This document shows positions 1-6,941 of a DNA stretch of 7,801 bases, one piece after another. The notes below the pieces were generated by a model. It did no database searches. It was not told where the DNA came from and was given only the letters and a program-made list of their open reading frames with translations. Origin of the DNA: JBKXSZ01 sp047017005 (GTDB taxonomy: Bacteria; Bacillota; Clostridia; TANB77; CAG-508); NCBI GenBank assembly GCA_047017005.1, contig JBKXSZ010000035.1, positions 1 to 7,801 of the forward strand. The letters run 5' to 3'. The number at the start of each line of letters is the position of its first letter. The first letter of the stretch is position 1. Position numbers and translations under genes: made by a program.

Positions 1-89
1 TTATTATATAATATACAGAGCGAATTATTTAAGAAGCAGAATAAATAAAATAAAGAAAAAGAATACAAAAAACAAAGCTAAAATGCTTT
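1..89 (+). other. leader upstream of glmM, possible end of an upstream gene
   Basis: This short AT-rich stretch precedes the glmM ribosome binding site. Frame 1 is open from the window edge to a TAA at 46-48 (16 codons) and frame 2 is open to a TAG at 87-89. Either could be the 3' end of an upstream gene, but both are too short to recognise. A TATAAT at 7-12 matches a -10 promoter element, but its -35 element would lie outside the window and AT-rich DNA gives such matches by chance. In many Firmicutes glmM follows cdaA and ybbR, and nothing here confirms or excludes that arrangement. Confidence 0.25.
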
Positions 90-100
90 AGGAGGAATAT

Positions 101-1465
101 ATGAGAAAATATTTTGGAACAGATGGAATTCGAAGAATTGCCAATACAGAATTAACACCAGAACTTGTTTATCGAGTTGCAAAAGCTGGAGCTTATGTAT
201 TATCTAAACATACAGACCATACTCCAACAATTTTAATTGGAAGAGATACTAGGATATCGGGAACATTAATAGAAAGTGCTATGACAGCAGGCTTTTTAAG
301 TTATGGTGCAAATGTAAAATTATTAGAGGTAATGCCAACTCCAGCAGTAGCCTATCTTACTAGAAAATTAAAAGCAGATGCTAGTGTTGTTATATCAGCA
401 TCCCACAATACATATGAATTTAATGGTGTAAAATATTTTAGTAACAAGGGAACTAAAATTCCAGATGAAATAGAAGAAGAGATTGAAGAAATCATGGATT
501 CTGGAAAATTAGAAGAATTGACAGCAGTTAATGAAAAAATAGGAGTATCTGAAATTCGAACAGATTTATTAGAAGAATACGTATATTTTTTCCGTAAATT
601 ATTTGACGAAGATATTGAAAAATATAACCGACCAGATTTTAAAGTTGTTATAGATACAGCAAATGGAGCAACCTCTGTTGTAGCAGAAAAAGTATTTAAA
701 ACATTAGGTATTCATTATGAAATTATAAATAATCATCCAGATGGTATTAACATTAACCATAACTGTGGTTCTACTCATTTAGAGATGTTAAAAAAATATG
801 TTTTAGAAAATCATATGAGTTTAGGAATTGCATACGATGGGGACGGTGACAGATGTTTAGCAATTGACGAAAAAGGAAATGAATTAGACGGAGATAACAT
901 CTTAGCTATTGTTTCTCAAATGTTAAAAGAAGAAGGAAAATTAAGTAAAGATACAATTGTTGCAACAGTTATGAGTAACTTAGGATTGAATAAATATTGT
1001 AAAAAGAATGGATTACAATTAAAACAAACAAAAGTAGGAGATAGGTACGTATTAGAAGAAATGTTAAAAGAAGGATACAACCTAGGAGGAGAAAAATCAG
1101 GTCATGTTATTTTCTTAGACTATAATCCTACAGGGGACGGAATTCTTACTTCTTTAATGTTAATCAAAACAATTTTAATGAAAAACAAACCAGCTTCTGA
1201 GCTTGCTAGTTGTATTACTCTATATCCACAGGTATTATTAAATGCAAAAGTAGCAAATGATAAAAAATATGATTATGATAAAGATAGTGTTGTAAAGGAA
1301 GCAATTGAAAAGATAGAAAAGGAATTTGCTGGAAATGGAAGGGTATTAATAAGACCTTCTGGAACAGAACCGCTAGTACGTGTTATGATAGAAGGAGAAG
1401 ATCAAGAATACTTAAATAGAAAAGCAAAAGAAATGGTAGATTTAATTGAAGAAAGATTAAAATAA
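101..1465 (+). CDS. glmM: phosphoglucosamine mutase GlmM
   Basis: GlmM converts glucosamine-6-phosphate to glucosamine-1-phosphate in the cytoplasm, the step before UDP-GlcNAc and therefore peptidoglycan synthesis. The 454-residue length is normal for the family. The N-terminus MRKYFGTDGIR is the typical GlmM opening. The catalytic serine that carries the phosphate is Ser101 in the ASHN loop. The metal-binding loop DGDGDR is at 246-251 (Asp246, Asp248, Asp250). The sugar-binding loop GGEKSGH is at 329-335, and the C-terminal phosphate-binding loop RPSGTEPLVRV is at 418-428. The start is supported by AGGAGG at 90-95, five bases before the ATG. One oddity is that the usual ASHNP loop reads ASHNT here (Thr104, codon ACA). 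GlmM is distinguished from phosphomannomutase and phosphoglucomutase by the N-terminus and the GEKSGH loop. It is probably the first visible gene of a unit with the small membrane protein and metG. No terminator is seen after it. Confidence 0.97.
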   Translation: MRKYFGTDGIRRIANTELTPELVYRVAKAGAYVLSKHTDHTPTILIGRDTRISGTLIESAMTAGFLSYGANVKLLEVMPTPAVAYLTRKLKADASVVISASHNTYEFNGVKYFSNKGTKIPDEIEEEIEEIMDSGKLEELTAVNEKIGVSEIRTDLLEEYVYFFRKLFDEDIEKYNRPDFKVVIDTANGATSVVAEKVFKTLGIHYEIINNHPDGININHNCGSTHLEMLKKYVLENHMSLGIAYDGDGDRCLAIDEKGNELDGDNILAIVSQMLKEEGKLSKDTIVATVMSNLGLNKYCKKNGLQLKQTKVGDRYVLEEMLKEGYNLGGEKSGHVIFLDYNPTGDGILTSLMLIKTILMKNKPASELASCITLYPQVLLNAKVANDKKYDYDKDSVVKEAIEKIEKEFAGNGRVLIRPSGTEPLVRVMIEGEDQEYLNRKAKEMVDLIEERLK

Positions 1466-1561
1466 CGGAAAACGACAAAAGAAAAAGTATAAACTTATTA
1501 ATTTTAAAAATAAGAAATAATAAGGAATAAAATAAAATTCAAAAGAAAAGGGAAATGAAGT

Positions 1562-1900
1562 ATGTTTTTATTTGATATCAGTGCACCATGGATGATGATT
1601 GTATTGTTAGTGTTTGTAGGATTATTAATTGTCTTGTCAAAAATCAATAAGACAAGTATGCCAATTTTTATTGGATTATGTATTTTTCTATTATTCATTA
1701 TCGTACATTCAGTTATCTTCTTTGGAGTACAAGTACCAGGATTAGAGGAAGCAGCATCAAAAGTTCGAATTTGTCTTATCTTTGATTTAGCAATGATTGT
1801 CCTATGCTATGTAGCATATATATGGATGGACGAGCTAGAAGCAAGAAGTAAAAAAACAAAAAGTATTATAGATGCAGATTGGTTATGGAAAAAAGTATAA
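1562..1900 (+). CDS. small protein with three membrane segments, unknown function
   Basis: I do not recognise this 112-residue protein. It has three hydrophobic stretches at about 10-26, 34-57 and 69-89. Positive charges lie in the 27-30 loop (KINK) and in the C-terminal tail (about 95-100, 110-111), so the positive-inside rule suggests an outside N-terminus and a cytoplasmic C-terminus. The loop at 59-68 (PGLEEAASKV) would be outside. The tail after the last membrane segment is charged and ends with the tryptophan-rich DADWLWKKV, which may be a binding or anchoring element. It lies 96 bases after glmM and 15 bases before metG on the same strand, so co-transcription is likely. The ribosome binding site is modest (GGGA at 1550-1553, eight bases before the ATG). 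Reasons to believe the gene are its intact reading frame, its clean fit between two housekeeping genes and its coherent membrane topology. No signal peptide or catalytic motif is visible. Confidence 0.8.
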   Translation: MFLFDISAPWMMIVLLVFVGLLIVLSKINKTSMPIFIGLCIFLLFIIVHSVIFFGVQVPGLEEAASKVRICLIFDLAMIVLCYVAYIWMDELEARSKKTKSIIDADWLWKKV

Positions 1901-1915
1901 AGGAGTGACAGCAAA

Positions 1916-3511
1916 ATGACAAAAAACATATTAATAGGAGGAGCTTGGCCATATGCAAATAACTCTTTGCATTTAGGACACCTAGCGGGATTAATCTCAG
2001 GTGATATTTTAGCAAGATATTATCGATTAAAAGGGGATAATGTTTGTTACGTATCCGGAACGGATTGCCATGGTACCCCAATAACAGAAAGAGCAAGAAA
2101 AGAAAAGAAAACTCCAAGAGAAATTTCTTCACATTATGATGAAGAATTTAGAGAGACATTTAAACGTATGGGATTTTCTTACGATTTATATACAAAAACA
2201 GACAGTGAATATCATGAAGAACAAGTAAAAAAGTTCTTTAGAAGACTTTATGATAATGGTTATGTATATGAAAAAATAGAACCACAAGCATACTGTCAAA
2301 CTTGTCAAAAATTCTTATCTGATAGAGAAATAAAAATTATATGTCCAGAATGTGGTTTAGAAACAAAAGCAGACCAATGTGATGGCTGTGGACATGTTCC
2401 AACAGTCGAAGAACAGAAAGCCGGAGTATGTTTAGAATGTGGCACAAAAGCAATTCAAAAAGATAATAAAAATCTATATTTTGCATTATCTAAATTTCAA
2501 AAAGAAATTGAAGAACATACAGCTAAATGTGATTTTGCATGGAGAGTAAATGCTAGGAACGAGACTAATAAATATCTAAGACAAGGATTACCAGATAGAG
2601 CAGTGACAAGAGATTTAACTTGGGGAGTTGATATCCCAGTACTAGGTTATGAAGATAAAAAAATGTATGTGTGGATAGAAGCTGTTTTAGGATATGTAAC
2701 AGCATGTAAAAAATGGTGCGAAGAAAACGGCAAAGACTGGGAACAATTCTGGAAAGAAGGAAATAACAATAAAATTTATATGTGCCATGGAAAAGACAAT
2801 ATCACATTTCATAGTATTATCTTTAATGCGCTATTACTAGCAGCAAAAGATAATTATCACTTAGTAGATGTTATTGTTTCAACAGAATATTTAAATATTA
2901 ATGACGAAAAAATTTCAAAGAGTAAGGGAAATGGGATTACAGCATTAGAAATGTTAGAAACATATAACCCAGATTCTTTAAGATTCCACATTATTAATAA
3001 CGGACCAGAGAAAAAAGATACAAACTTCACCATAGAAGGATTTGAAACAACACATAACAATGAAATATTAAATAAATTTGGTAACTTAGTAAATCGAACC
3101 TTAAGATTTAAAGGGTTAGAAGCAGTACCAGAAGGTCAAATGAATCCAGAAGTAGCAAAAGAAGTTGAAAATACTTATCGTATAGTAGGAGATGCAATCG
3201 AAAGGTTAGAATTTAAGGAAGCCTCTGATAAGGTAATGAATTTAGTAGAATATGCAAATAAATATTATGATGAACAAGAACCATGGAAACAGAAAAAAGA
3301 AGATATAGAAGGATTTAATAATACAATATATACTTGTACTAATATTATTGCAAATCTATCTAACTTATTTGAACCTTTTATGCCATTTGCTTGTGAGAAA
3401 ATAAGAAAATATTTAGATATACCACAAAAATCGTGGAATATGGTAGAAGTAGAAAAAGGATTAGCATTAGAAAACATAGAACCTTTATTTAATAGAATAG
3501 AGAAAAAATAA
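1916..3511 (+). CDS. metG: methionyl-tRNA synthetase, short MetRS2-like form
   Basis: This class I aminoacyl-tRNA synthetase charges tRNA-Met, both initiator and elongator, with methionine in the cytoplasm. The ATP-binding HIGH signature is HLGH at 19-22 and the second signature is KISKS at 332-336. The connective peptide carries four CxxC pairs (Cys127/130, 143/146, 155/158, 172/175), enough for two zinc knuckles. YVWIEA at 251-256 lies in the Rossmann fold. Residues Asn390, Arg394 and Trp457 align by context with the E. coli anticodon-recognition residues Asn391, Arg395 and Trp461. At 531 residues it ends after the anticodon-binding helical bundle and lacks the C-terminal EMAP/Trbp111-like tRNA-binding domain found in longer MetRS such as that of Bacillus subtilis. 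The opening (GGAWPYANNSLHLGH) and the CP cysteines resemble the second MetRS type known in some Bacillus and Streptococcus. The start is supported by AAGGAG at 1900-1905, ten bases before the ATG. No T-box or other leader is visible in the 15-base gap before it. Confidence 0.96.
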   Translation: MTKNILIGGAWPYANNSLHLGHLAGLISGDILARYYRLKGDNVCYVSGTDCHGTPITERARKEKKTPREISSHYDEEFRETFKRMGFSYDLYTKTDSEYHEEQVKKFFRRLYDNGYVYEKIEPQAYCQTCQKFLSDREIKIICPECGLETKADQCDGCGHVPTVEEQKAGVCLECGTKAIQKDNKNLYFALSKFQKEIEEHTAKCDFAWRVNARNETNKYLRQGLPDRAVTRDLTWGVDIPVLGYEDKKMYVWIEAVLGYVTACKKWCEENGKDWEQFWKEGNNNKIYMCHGKDNITFHSIIFNALLLAAKDNYHLVDVIVSTEYLNINDEKISKSKGNGITALEMLETYNPDSLRFHIINNGPEKKDTNFTIEGFETTHNNEILNKFGNLVNRTLRFKGLEAVPEGQMNPEVAKEVENTYRIVGDAIERLEFKEASDKVMNLVEYANKYYDEQEPWKQKKEDIEGFNNTIYTCTNIIANLSNLFEPFMPFACEKIRKYLDIPQKSWNMVEVEKGLALENIEPLFNRIEKK

Positions 3512-3528
3512 GGAAAAGCACCAAAGAG

Positions 3529-3559
3529 ATAGACGGATATAAGAAATCCGTCTATTTTT
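3529..3559 (+). terminator. rho-independent terminator after metG
   Basis: A perfect 10-bp stem is formed by 3529-3538 (ATAGACGGAT) and 3546-3555 (ATCCGTCTAT), with a 7-base loop (3539-3545) and a run of five T at 3555-3559. It begins 17 bases after the metG stop, so it most likely ends the glmM to metG transcript. The next start codon is only 28 bases beyond the T run and no convincing promoter is seen between them. Some read-through into yfhO is therefore possible. Confidence 0.88.
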
Positions 3560-3586
3560 ATAGAAATTTATATAAAGGAATAAAAA

Positions 3587-6229
3587 ATGAAAATGAAAGA
3601 GAAAAAATTAGGAGAAAAAAAGAAAGAAATATTATTTTATACTTTATCTGTTTTAATTCCAATAGGATTAATGCTTCTTTTATATGCAAAATTAAAATTA
3701 TATCCTTTTGGAGAAAAGTGTTTATTATATTATGACTTGCAAGACCAATATATTCCTTTTTTATCATTTTTTAAAGAAAATATTACTAATATAGCAAAAT
3801 TGATTTATCAATTTTCTAATACAATAGGAGGTAATGCAATTTCACTAAATGCATATTACACAACTAGTATTTTTAATGTCATTTTACCATTTTTTAACCA
3901 AGAACATCTTATAGAAATGATATATGTACTTACTTTATTAAAACTTGGAGCATCTGGGTTGACGATTGCTATTTATCTAAAACAGACATTTAAACAGGTA
4001 AGTAATATTAAACTATTTATGTTTGTACTTGCTTATACATTCATGTCTTATAATATTGTATATCAATTAAGCATTATGTGGTTAGATGCACTTGTATTTT
4101 TACCATTAATTTTATTAGGAATTGATAAATTAGTAAAAACAAAAAAGGGATACCTTTATATCATATCTTTTGCTATTTTGATTATTTCTAATTATTATAC
4201 TGCTTTTATGGTAGGTGTTTTCTCCATACTTTATTTTATATATCGTTACTTATTAAACCTGGAAAAAATAACATGGAAAAGCATATGGGAACAAAGAAAA
4301 AAGATATGGATATTTATAGGAAGCAGTTTACTCGCATGTGGAATCTCAGCTATCTTGTTCTTGCCAAATTTAATAGCACTACAAGGTGGAAAGATGACTT
4401 TTTCTTTGGAAACTTTAAAATTAACAGAAAATTTTAAGACATTAGACCTTTTACCAAGATTTTTCACTGGTAGTGAGCAATTTTCTGATACCTGTACATA
4501 TCCAGGACAACCTATGCTTTTCTGTGGAGTTATGACATTCCTATTTTTAATACTGTATTTTTTAAATGCCAAAATTACAAAAAAAGAAAAACTATTCTCT
4601 GCAGGGATGTTAGGAATTTGGATTGGTATAATGCAAATTAACACCTTTAATGTTTTAATGCATGCCGGAAATGTTCCAACTTGCTTCCCTTTCCGATATT
4701 CCTTTTTGATAAGTACATTCATTATCTTATTAGCAGCAAGAAGTTTAGAAAAATTAAAAGAAGGAATTGGAACAAAACAACTTAATATTGCTGGAATAAT
4801 ATTAATAGGAAGCCTTATTTTTATCGATAAATTTTATGAAATTCGTCTTTTATCGATAGGATGGGATATCCTTATTTTAGGAATAGTAATTATTGCTTTA
4901 TATGCTATAATAAAAGACAGCAAAAAAGAAAAAATGATTAGCCTTTTATTAGTAATGGTAATGGGAATAGACATGGTATTAAATTCATATCTATATTTAA
5001 AACAAATTAACTTTGCTAATAAAGATGAATATATGAATTACGTGGATGAAAATCAAACAATTGTGAATACAATTCAAGAAAACGAGAACGAAAAGTTTTA
5101 TCGTATCGAAAAGACAGATAAGCTAACAAAAAACGATTCTATGCTTTTAAATTATAACGGTATTGGACAGTTTAGTTCTACTGAAAAAGAACGTTCTGTA
5201 CTATTTGCTAGAAAAATGGGGTATCAACAAGTTTGGTATACAACAAGATATAACAAACAAAATGTACCAATTTCATCGGACTGTCTATTAAATATTAAAT
5301 ATGTAATCTCAAAAGAAAAGCCAAATAATTATTATGAAGAAACAAATTTAGGCACACAAACAGATGCAAAAGTATATCGAAATCCGTATACAATGCCTAT
5401 TGCATTTATGGTAAACGAAGAAATCTCAAATTTAACAGGAGAACTAGAAAAATCAGACATTTTTGAATGGCAAAATGCATTATATCATGCAATGGTTCCT
5501 GAAATAGATAAAAAGATATGGATAAAAGCAAATGACATTCAAATAAAAACAGAAAATGTATCAGAAGTAACTTTAGATGAACAAATAGAATATCAAAAAC
5601 AAAAAGAGGAAGAATATACGGCAATAACCTATACAATCCCTATTAAGGAATCAAGACCACTGTATGCATATTTTAATTCTAGTTTTAGAGAAAATGCAGA
5701 AATTATTGTTAATGGGGACTTTAGAGGAGAGTATTTTAACGAAGAAAACAATAATACATTTTATGTAGGAGATTATAAAAAAGGTGAAACCATAAAAGTT
5801 ACGATAGTATTAAAAGAAAATAAGCTAGAAACTAATATAAATCCATTCTATTATTTTGATATTGATGCTTTTAAAGAATGTTATCAGATTTTACAACAAG
5901 AAAAAATAAATTTGGAAGAATCAAATGAAGCAACATATTTCAAAGGCTCTATTAAAAACACAAATGATGAAAATAAAATGCTGATAATGATACCATATTC
6001 AAAAGAATGGAATGTATTAGTAGACGGAAAAAAAGTAGAAACAGAAGAAGCTTTTGATGTAATGACATTAGTAGATATTCCAGAAGGCCAACATATAGTT
6101 GAATTCAAATATCAAGCAAGAGGAATAAGAGAAGGTACAATCATCACTATTGTTTCATTACTTATTTTAATAGGAATACCAACACTATCGAACCAAAAGA
6201 AAAAAAGAAAGAAAAACAAGGGGGGCTAA
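3587..6229 (+). CDS. yfhO: YfhO-family polytopic membrane protein (GT-C type glycosyltransferase-like)
   Basis: YfhO proteins are large membrane proteins with a GT-C-like fold. In Bacillus subtilis and Staphylococcus aureus, YfhO adds sugar to lipoteichoic acid from a lipid-linked donor made by a CsbB-type enzyme. The 880 residues match the family (about 850-900). A lysine-rich cytoplasmic N-tail precedes the first membrane helix (about 14-34). The first outside loop carries YYDLQDQYIPF (49-58), where Asp50 or Asp53 would be the GT-C acidic residue, then GGNAISLNAYY (81-91). Further family signatures are SNYYTAFMVG (201-210) and a PTCFPFRYSFL segment (364-374). About twelve helices run to about 470. 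A large, probably extracytoplasmic region (about 471-848) follows, then a last helix (about 851-867) and a basic tail. AAAGGAA at 3574-3580 sits six bases before this ATG and twelve before the alternative Met at codon 3, favouring the first. The polymer modified in this organism cannot be told from sequence, and no csbB or gtcA partner is in the window. Confidence 0.88.
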   Translation: MKMKEKKLGEKKKEILFYTLSVLIPIGLMLLLYAKLKLYPFGEKCLLYYDLQDQYIPFLSFFKENITNIAKLIYQFSNTIGGNAISLNAYYTTSIFNVILPFFNQEHLIEMIYVLTLLKLGASGLTIAIYLKQTFKQVSNIKLFMFVLAYTFMSYNIVYQLSIMWLDALVFLPLILLGIDKLVKTKKGYLYIISFAILIISNYYTAFMVGVFSILYFIYRYLLNLEKITWKSIWEQRKKIWIFIGSSLLACGISAILFLPNLIALQGGKMTFSLETLKLTENFKTLDLLPRFFTGSEQFSDTCTYPGQPMLFCGVMTFLFLILYFLNAKITKKEKLFSAGMLGIWIGIMQINTFNVLMHAGNVPTCFPFRYSFLISTFIILLAARSLEKLKEGIGTKQLNIAGIILIGSLIFIDKFYEIRLLSIGWDILILGIVIIALYAIIKDSKKEKMISLLLVMVMGIDMVLNSYLYLKQINFANKDEYMNYVDENQTIVNTIQENENEKFYRIEKTDKLTKNDSMLLNYNGIGQFSSTEKERSVLFARKMGYQQVWYTTRYNKQNVPISSDCLLNIKYVISKEKPNNYYEETNLGTQTDAKVYRNPYTMPIAFMVNEEISNLTGELEKSDIFEWQNALYHAMVPEIDKKIWIKANDIQIKTENVSEVTLDEQIEYQKQKEEEYTAITYTIPIKESRPLYAYFNSSFRENAEIIVNGDFRGEYFNEENNNTFYVGDYKKGETIKVTIVLKENKLETNINPFYYFDIDAFKECYQILQQEKINLEESNEATYFKGSIKNTNDENKMLIMIPYSKEWNVLVDGKKVETEEAFDVMTLVDIPEGQHIVEFKYQARGIREGTIITIVSLLILIGIPTLSNQKKKRKKNKGG
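6218..6224 (+). promoter_or_regulatory. tmk ribosome binding site inside the yfhO end
   Basis: AAGGGGG lies eight bases before the tmk ATG and inside the last sense codons of yfhO (AAG GGG GGC, then TAA). It can pair along all seven bases with the 16S rRNA tail (UUCCUCC) if one G-U wobble is allowed. It belongs to a run of six G (6220-6225), which stands out in DNA this AT-rich. The overlap suggests that ribosomes finishing yfhO help start tmk. Confidence 0.7.
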
Positions 6230-6232
6230 ATA

Positions 6233-6910
6233 ATGGGAAAATTATTTGTAATAGAAGGAACCGATGGAAGTGGAAAACAAACACAAGTAGAAAAATTAAC
6301 ACAAAGACTAACAGAAAATAATATGAAATATATGAAATTATCTTTTCCTAGATATGAAAGTGAATCATCTAGTTTAGTAAAAATGTATTTAGCAGGAAAA
6401 TTTGGAGAAAATGCAAAAGATGTAAGTCCATATATTGCTTCTACTTTTTATGCAGCAGATAGATATGCAACCTATAAAACTGTATTTGAAAAATATTACA
6501 ACGATGGAGGAATTATTATTGCAGACAGATATACAACGGCAAATATGGTACACCAAGCAGGAAAGATAAAAGATGAAAAAGAGCGTGAGAAATTTTTAAA
6601 TTGGTTATGGGATTTTGAATTTAATTTATATGGAATTCCTGTTCCAACTGAAGTGTTCTTTCTAAATATGCCACCAGAATATGCTTTAGAATTAATGAAA
6701 AATAGAGAAAATAAAATTACACATGAAAGTAAAAAAGATATCCATGAAAAAGACAAAGAACATATTAAGGACAGCTATTTAGCTGCATGCGATTTAGTGA
6801 AAAAATATAACTGGTATGAAATTCAGTGTGTAAAAGATAACAAAATAAGAACGATAGAAGAGATTCATGAAGAAATTTATCAAGAGATTGTAAAACAGTT
6901 AAAAAAATAA
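6233..6910 (+). CDS. tmk: thymidylate kinase (dTMP kinase), divergent Clostridia-type
   Basis: dTMP kinase phosphorylates dTMP to dTDP with ATP in the cytoplasm, an essential step toward dTTP. The 225 residues fit the family. The P-loop is GTDGSGKQT at 9-17, with the ATP-binding Lys15 and Gln16 in place of the Ser usual in GSGKST. FPRY (38-41), AADRYA (74-79) and the DRY motif (98-100, in IIADRYTTANMVHQAGK) correspond to dTMP-binding and catalytic positions. The LID region after about 157 (NRENKITHESKKDIHEKDK) is rich in charged residues. It differs from the canonical Tmk usually encoded near holB in Firmicutes and resembles a second type I recall from Clostridia. A related deoxynucleoside monophosphate kinase cannot be excluded, but the FPRY and DRY motifs favour dTMP. 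The gene starts three bases after the yfhO stop and uses a ribosome binding site within yfhO, so the two are co-transcribed. No terminator is evident after it. Confidence 0.88.
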   Translation: MGKLFVIEGTDGSGKQTQVEKLTQRLTENNMKYMKLSFPRYESESSSLVKMYLAGKFGENAKDVSPYIASTFYAADRYATYKTVFEKYYNDGGIIIADRYTTANMVHQAGKIKDEKEREKFLNWLWDFEFNLYGIPVPTEVFFLNMPPEYALELMKNRENKITHESKKDIHEKDKEHIKDSYLAACDLVKKYNWYEIQCVKDNKIRTIEEIHEEIYQEIVKQLKK

Positions 6911-6929
6911 AAAATTGATACTTGGATAT

Positions 6930-6935
6930 AAGGAG
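6930..6935 (+). promoter_or_regulatory. ribosome binding site left in front of a broken gene
   Basis: AAGGAG is placed six bases before an ATG at 6942, which is ideal spacing. The frame from this ATG is ATG GAA TAA, so it ends after two codons. The site therefore looks like the surviving start signal of the pseudogene that follows. It also argues against starting the open frame at the upstream TTG (6922), which lies before the site. Confidence 0.65.
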
Positions 6936-6941
6936 AAAAGT

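Noticed and set aside
1494..1514. Possible terminator hairpin after glmM (CTTATT and AATAAG)
   Set aside because: The stem is six pairs with only one G-C pair, a 9-base loop and no T run, so it is too weak to be a terminator.
1901..1915. T-box or SAM riboswitch controlling metG
   Set aside because: The gap before metG is only 15 bases, and the 96 bases after glmM lack T-box or S-box sequence landmarks.
4246..4722. Minus-strand open frame of 158 codons inside yfhO
   Set aside because: It lies wholly opposite well-supported YfhO coding sequence, its translation matches nothing I recognise, and AT-rich coding DNA readily gives such antisense frames. The other minus-strand frames across the window were rejected for the same reason.
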